Shown in pieces: positions 61,255 through 64,000 of a DNA stretch of 64,000 nt (the stretch's first letter is position 1; every line of letters starts with the position of its first letter). Origin of the DNA: JANLSE01 sp038214135 (GTDB taxonomy: Bacteria; Chloroflexota; Chloroflexia; Chloroflexales; Roseiflexaceae); NCBI GenBank assembly GCA_038214135.1, contig JBBQSD010000011.1, forward strand, positions 1 to 64,000, read 5' to 3'. Both the position numbers and the translations under genes were made by a program. Under the pieces are notes generated by a model that saw only the letters and a program-made list of their open reading frames with translations, was not told where the DNA came from and did no database searches.

Positions 61255-62157
61255 CTAAAATTGTCTCATTGGTGTGGATCGCACCGTTCCCACACGGCTG
61301 AGCAGCAGCGCACCAAGGCCGGGGCTGGCGATCGCATAGAACAGCAGTAGCGCCGCGCTTGGTGAGAGCATCCCAACCAGTGCAATTGGCAGAATAAGCC
61401 CTCCAGCGACAAGGATGGTTGTGCGGGTGAGTGTGATCGTTTTTGGTTCGATGCTCGCCCGTGCTGCCTGAATGAGCGCAGCCAATCCACTGATATATGG
61501 CACATTGGCCAGCAACACAATAATGACACTCAATGGCAACCCGATCAGTGTTATAGCGAGCAGTGTTGCAAGTAAGGGCAGCAGTGCCGTCAGTGCGACG
61601 CTGGCGAGTAATCCGATGATGCTGGCTCGCACGGGATAATAGGCCAGCATCACTGCGGTGGTCGCAGTGCGATGCGGCCAAACCCCAATCATCAGCAAGC
61701 AGAGTATCAACAGCAGCATGCCAAGCGCCAAGCTAAATGGCCAGCCAGCAATTCCTATGGTGCTACTTGGGCCATAGGGAACTGGTGCAAACAGGCCAAC
61801 CAAGCGGCTGAGGTATTGGCCACCAACCCCACCAATGATTGTGCGTCCGGCGAGTTTTGCACTATCGGCCTGTACTCGGCCACCAAGTGACATCGCATTG
61901 CCATCGATCTCGGCACCAGGCGTAAGGATAATATCACCAGTATAGCTGACGACATCACCATGAACGTGCCCACTAACGATAATGCTGCCCGTCCAGGTCG
62001 TCACATCACCAAGAACCTCGCCATCAACGCGAACATCGCTGGTAATTGTGGCAATATTGCCATTTACTTTATCCCCCGCTGGTACAGTGCGCGGCAGATC
62101 GTTAAGGCTAAACGTAAGCCGCATGATCAGCAGCAGAGCTGTCATAAGATATGCCAT
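61255..62157 (-). CDS. Membrane protein with bactofilin-like beta-helical N-terminus
   Basis: This 300-residue protein has a signal/anchor helix (about 1-18) and a bactofilin-like repeat region (about 28-105: DGEVLGDV, GHVHGDVVSYTGDI, GAEIDGNAMSLGG). Four or five membrane helices follow (about 135-285). The beta-helix has a repeat every 8-10 residues with VxGxV patterns. It follows the ECF sigma gene and the small membrane gene on the same strand, so it may be the output of that sigma factor. I see no enzyme motif. Confidence 0.72.
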   Translation of the reverse strand: MAYLMTALLLIMRLTFSLNDLPRTVPAGDKVNGNIATITSDVRVDGEVLGDVTTWTGSIIVSGHVHGDVVSYTGDIILTPGAEIDGNAMSLGGRVQADSAKLAGRTIIGGVGGQYLSRLVGLFAPVPYGPSSTIGIAGWPFSLALGMLLLILCLLMIGVWPHRTATTAVMLAYYPVRASIIGLLASVALTALLPLLATLLAITLIGLPLSVIIVLLANVPYISGLAALIQAARASIEPKTITLTRTTILVAGGLILPIALVGMLSPSAALLLFYAIASPGLGALLLSRVGTVRSTPMRQF

Positions 62158-62169
62158 ACTACCCTCAGA

Positions 62170-62589
62170 TTAGGCGCTTACATGCATGTTTGTGATGGTG
62201 CGCGCATGCCGACCCAGCAAAAGCCCACTACCAATCGCTGCCGTCAACCCAATCAGTAACAGCGGAATGCCAATCGCCCCAACTGCACCAAGGAGTGGCT
62301 TGAGGATTAACTGGATCGCGAGTGGTGCTGGTGCTTCGATCAACAGCGCCCATACGCCAAATGTCGCAGCAGCAAAGATCAGAACTGCCAGGGTGATCCG
62401 CACCAGAATTCGCGTACGTTCCTGGCGCATGAGCGTATGTGGAGTTTCAGTGGGCAGCCGCCGAGTGGTTCGAACGACAAGATCGGAGGGTGGATCAAGA
62501 GGTGCTGGTTCATCGAATACCGCCAATCGTTGGCGAAACGCTCTATCATCAGGTTCTTCATCTAGGATGTGGTTGGTTCGGGTTCGCAT
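62170..62589 (-). CDS. Small membrane protein, likely anti-sigma-like
   Basis: This 139-residue protein has an acidic, unstructured N-terminal half (DEEPDDRAFRQRLAVFDEP) and two membrane helices (about 65-85 and 100-125). It overlaps the sigma gene end by 28 bp, a common layout for sigma/anti-sigma pairs. It lacks the zinc-binding HxxxCxxC motif, so if it is an anti-sigma factor it is not of the zinc type. This is inferred from position. Confidence 0.6.
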   Translation of the reverse strand: MRTRTNHILDEEPDDRAFRQRLAVFDEPAPLDPPSDLVVRTTRRLPTETPHTLMRQERTRILVRITLAVLIFAAATFGVWALLIEAPAPLAIQLILKPLLGAVGAIGIPLLLIGLTAAIGSGLLLGRHARTITNMHVSA

Positions 62590-63143
62590 ACTTCTACCCC
62601 GTTATGGCTAAGTCGTTTAGCCATCATGTTGCGCGCACGATGCAGACGTGTCTTAATTGTGCTTTCGGTCAGCCCGGTTGTTTGGGCAATCTCCTGGTAC
62701 GATAGATCGTTCCAGTAGCGTAATACCATCACCAGGCGGTACCCCTCGGGTAGCGATTGAAGTGCCTGGCGCACAGCTTCACGTCGTTCTTGATCGATTG
62801 CCCTGCCCTCTGGCCCACGTTGGGTGCTCGGAATCACGAGAGCGACATCATCGAGCGTCAGCCAGCTATAGCGCTGGCGGCGTAACCGATCAACACAATA
62901 GTTCGATCCAATCGAAAGCAGCCATGTCGAAAAGCGGCGTGTTCGATCAAATCGAACCAGATGCATATATGCGCGAAGGAAGATCTCCTGGCTCGCATCC
63001 TCTGCATCCTGTGGGCTACCTAGCATCCGATAGGCGAGGCCATAAACAGCTCCAGCATAGTTGTGCATCAACTGGCTGAAGGCCGTATGGTTCCCTCCTA
63101 AGGCCTGTTCGATCAGGAAGATCTCCTCGGCCTGATGGTCCAT
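62562..63143 (-). CDS. ECF-type RNA polymerase sigma factor
   Basis: This 193-residue extracytoplasmic-function sigma factor has region 2 (about 8-90; YRMLGSPQDAEDASQEIFLRAY) and region 4 (about 120-185; LPEGYRLVMVLRYWNDLSYQEIAQ, TESTIKTRLHRARNMM). I start at ATG 63143 with GGGAG about five bases upstream; ATG 63194 is possible but weaker. It leads the operon with the anti-sigma-like and bactofilin-like genes. Confidence 0.93.
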   Translation of the reverse strand: MDHQAEEIFLIEQALGGNHTAFSQLMHNYAGAVYGLAYRMLGSPQDAEDASQEIFLRAYMHLVRFDRTRRFSTWLLSIGSNYCVDRLRRQRYSWLTLDDVALVIPSTQRGPEGRAIDQERREAVRQALQSLPEGYRLVMVLRYWNDLSYQEIAQTTGLTESTIKTRLHRARNMMAKRLSHNGVEVCEPEPTTS

Positions 63144-63388
63144 GGCTTCTCCCGACGTATGATCATCTACGAAGATGCGCTGCAAAGGTTTCATGCATCA
63201 CGAAGAGATGTTCGTCTATTCTTGATGCATGTGTGGTTCAGGTCTTGATTCTATCTGCTTGCACAACGAGAACATATCGTATACCATGAACGTTAGCTCG
63301 GTGGTTATTCCGTTAGCCACTGTGCTGGCTGTGCGAAATGTGTTTCCGCGATCCCAGAAGCGGGCCTGTGGCCCAGGAGAATGTCGCC

Positions 63389-63646
63389 GTGGCAGCCAAG
63401 CTTGACCGCACACAAATTAAGAGCGCGCTGGCCCTTTCCGATCCGGCGATTAGCTCGTTTCTGGACCTCCAGACTGGTATGGTTGTCGATCTGATCGAGG
63501 GTGATACCAGCCCTGCTCAGGTAGAACTCAGCCAACAGGTGATGGATGGATATGGTGATCGCTTCCGCTATATCCCTGGTGGGAACGCGAATGTGGATGC
63601 TGCCGCGATTGATTCATGGCTCGAAGCAGAAGGCATCACGCCATAA
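63389..63646 (+). CDS. Small UPF0158-like protein
   Basis: This 85-residue protein reads AAKLDRTQIKSALALSDPAI, SFLDLQTGMVVDLIEG, then DRFRYIPGG. The strand LDLQTGMVV and the RFRYIP stretch recall the UPF0158 family of unknown function. The start is GTG 63389 with AGGAG nine bases upstream. Alternatively it is a lone conserved hypothetical. Confidence 0.5.
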   Translation: MAAKLDRTQIKSALALSDPAISSFLDLQTGMVVDLIEGDTSPAQVELSQQVMDGYGDRFRYIPGGNANVDAAAIDSWLEAEGITP

Positions 63647-63695
63647 TAGACCGAATCATGGTTCATTTGATAGAAAGCATAGATAGATCGTACGA

Positions 63696-63711
63696 GCGCG
63701 ATATATCGCGC
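63696..63711. repeat. GCGCGATATATCGCGC palindrome
   Basis: The same core as 32954-32973, lying between convergent gene ends. Confidence 0.75.
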
Positions 63712-63720
63712 CCTGCGGAT

Positions 63721-64000
63721 TTATTTGTCGTTCAATGCGGCAACTCCGGGCAGCACCCGGCCTTCGAGTAGCTCCAGCGACGCCCCGCCGCCAGTGGAGA
63801 TGTGCTTGACTTTATCGGCCAGGCCCATCTGCTCAATTGCGGCAACCGAATCACCACCACCAATGACGGTCATCCCTGAGCAATCGGCCAGCGCCTGTGC
63901 GACTGCGCGTGTTCCGCCGGCAAATGGCTCTAGCTCAAACACACCCATTGGCCCATTCCAGATCACCGTCTGTGCTTCGAGAACGACTTTGGCATAGGCT
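63721..64000 (-). CDS. pgk: Phosphoglycerate kinase, C-terminal fragment
   Basis: The minus strand here encodes the last 92 residues of the glycolytic enzyme, open to the right edge. WNGPMGVFELEPFAGGT and TVIGGGDSVAAIEQMG, then HISTGGGASLELLEGRVLPGV, are nucleotide-binding and terminal signatures of PGK. The stop is TAA at 63723-63721. The 5' part lies beyond the window. Confidence 0.97.
   Translation of the reverse strand, partial: AYAKVVLEAQTVIWNGPMGVFELEPFAGGTRAVAQALADCSGMTVIGGGDSVAAIEQMGLADKVKHISTGGGASLELLEGRVLPGVAALNDK

Noticed and set aside
61028..61681. 217-codon minus-strand frame across the P450 end and the bactofilin-like gene
   Set aside because: It crosses a palindromic repeat and two real genes in another frame.
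1..64000. tRNA or rRNA genes
   Set aside because: I looked for T-loop words and cloverleaf arms and found none that fit.

Overview
The window is chromosomal DNA of fairly high G+C (roughly 55-60 percent by eye), with about 55 genes on both strands. Gene content suggests a Chloroflexota-like bacterium. It has MglA/MglB-type polarity genes, many ABC exporters without outer-membrane partners, a natural Asp-type MurA, GAF/PAS kinases with OmpR-type regulators, and gene borders loaded with small palindromic and 7-nt-period repeats. The phylum is an inference. No tRNA, rRNA, CRISPR array, transposase or phage gene was seen.

Layout. 1-7337 (all minus): a partial molybdo-hydroxylase FAD subunit, a haloalkane-dehalogenase-like hydrolase, a subtilase fused to a membrane domain, and an MFS transporter / C26 peptidase / Nudix operon. 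7492-12675: two polytopic membrane proteins (glycosyltransferase-like), an orphan OmpR-type regulator and a double AP2-like protein. 12743-24810 (minus): a heterodimeric ABC exporter whose second gene carries an in-frame TAG, four GNAT acetyltransferases, an ABC-2 permease and its likely ATPase, rsgA, and small ORFs. 24954-32049: a coiled-coil SH3b protein, a thioredoxin-TPR protein, SppA and a two-component pair. 32589-39241 (plus): a small HTH protein, the mglB-mglA-PATAN cluster, purH, hisIE and a histidine kinase. 39224-43204: small membrane proteins, murA and a DUF697-like protein. 43508-48814 (plus): a MacAB-like export operon with one adaptor, one ATPase and two permeases. 48954-57090: a metallo-hydrolase, an arginine-decarboxylase-like gene with a long structured leader, a HerA/DUF87 ATPase, a histidine phosphatase, a polyprenyl synthase and a group-2 sigma factor. 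57199-64000: sucD, a YggS-type gene, a low-Mr phosphatase, a P450, an ECF sigma operon, a small UPF0158-like gene and the 3' end of pgk.

Two things stand out. First, gene borders carry a dense set of repeats. The most distinctive has the form GTATTC-(AGGAGTC)n-A-GAATAC, a heptamer array with complementary ends. One copy lies inside an ABC ATPase gene, and other repeat families supply a ribosome binding site, a stop codon and a membrane-protein segment. Second, the decarboxylase gene has a strong promoter overlapping a palindrome, then a leader of about 500 nt with a multi-hairpin fold and an intrinsic terminator. This looks like a regulatory RNA that I do not recognise.
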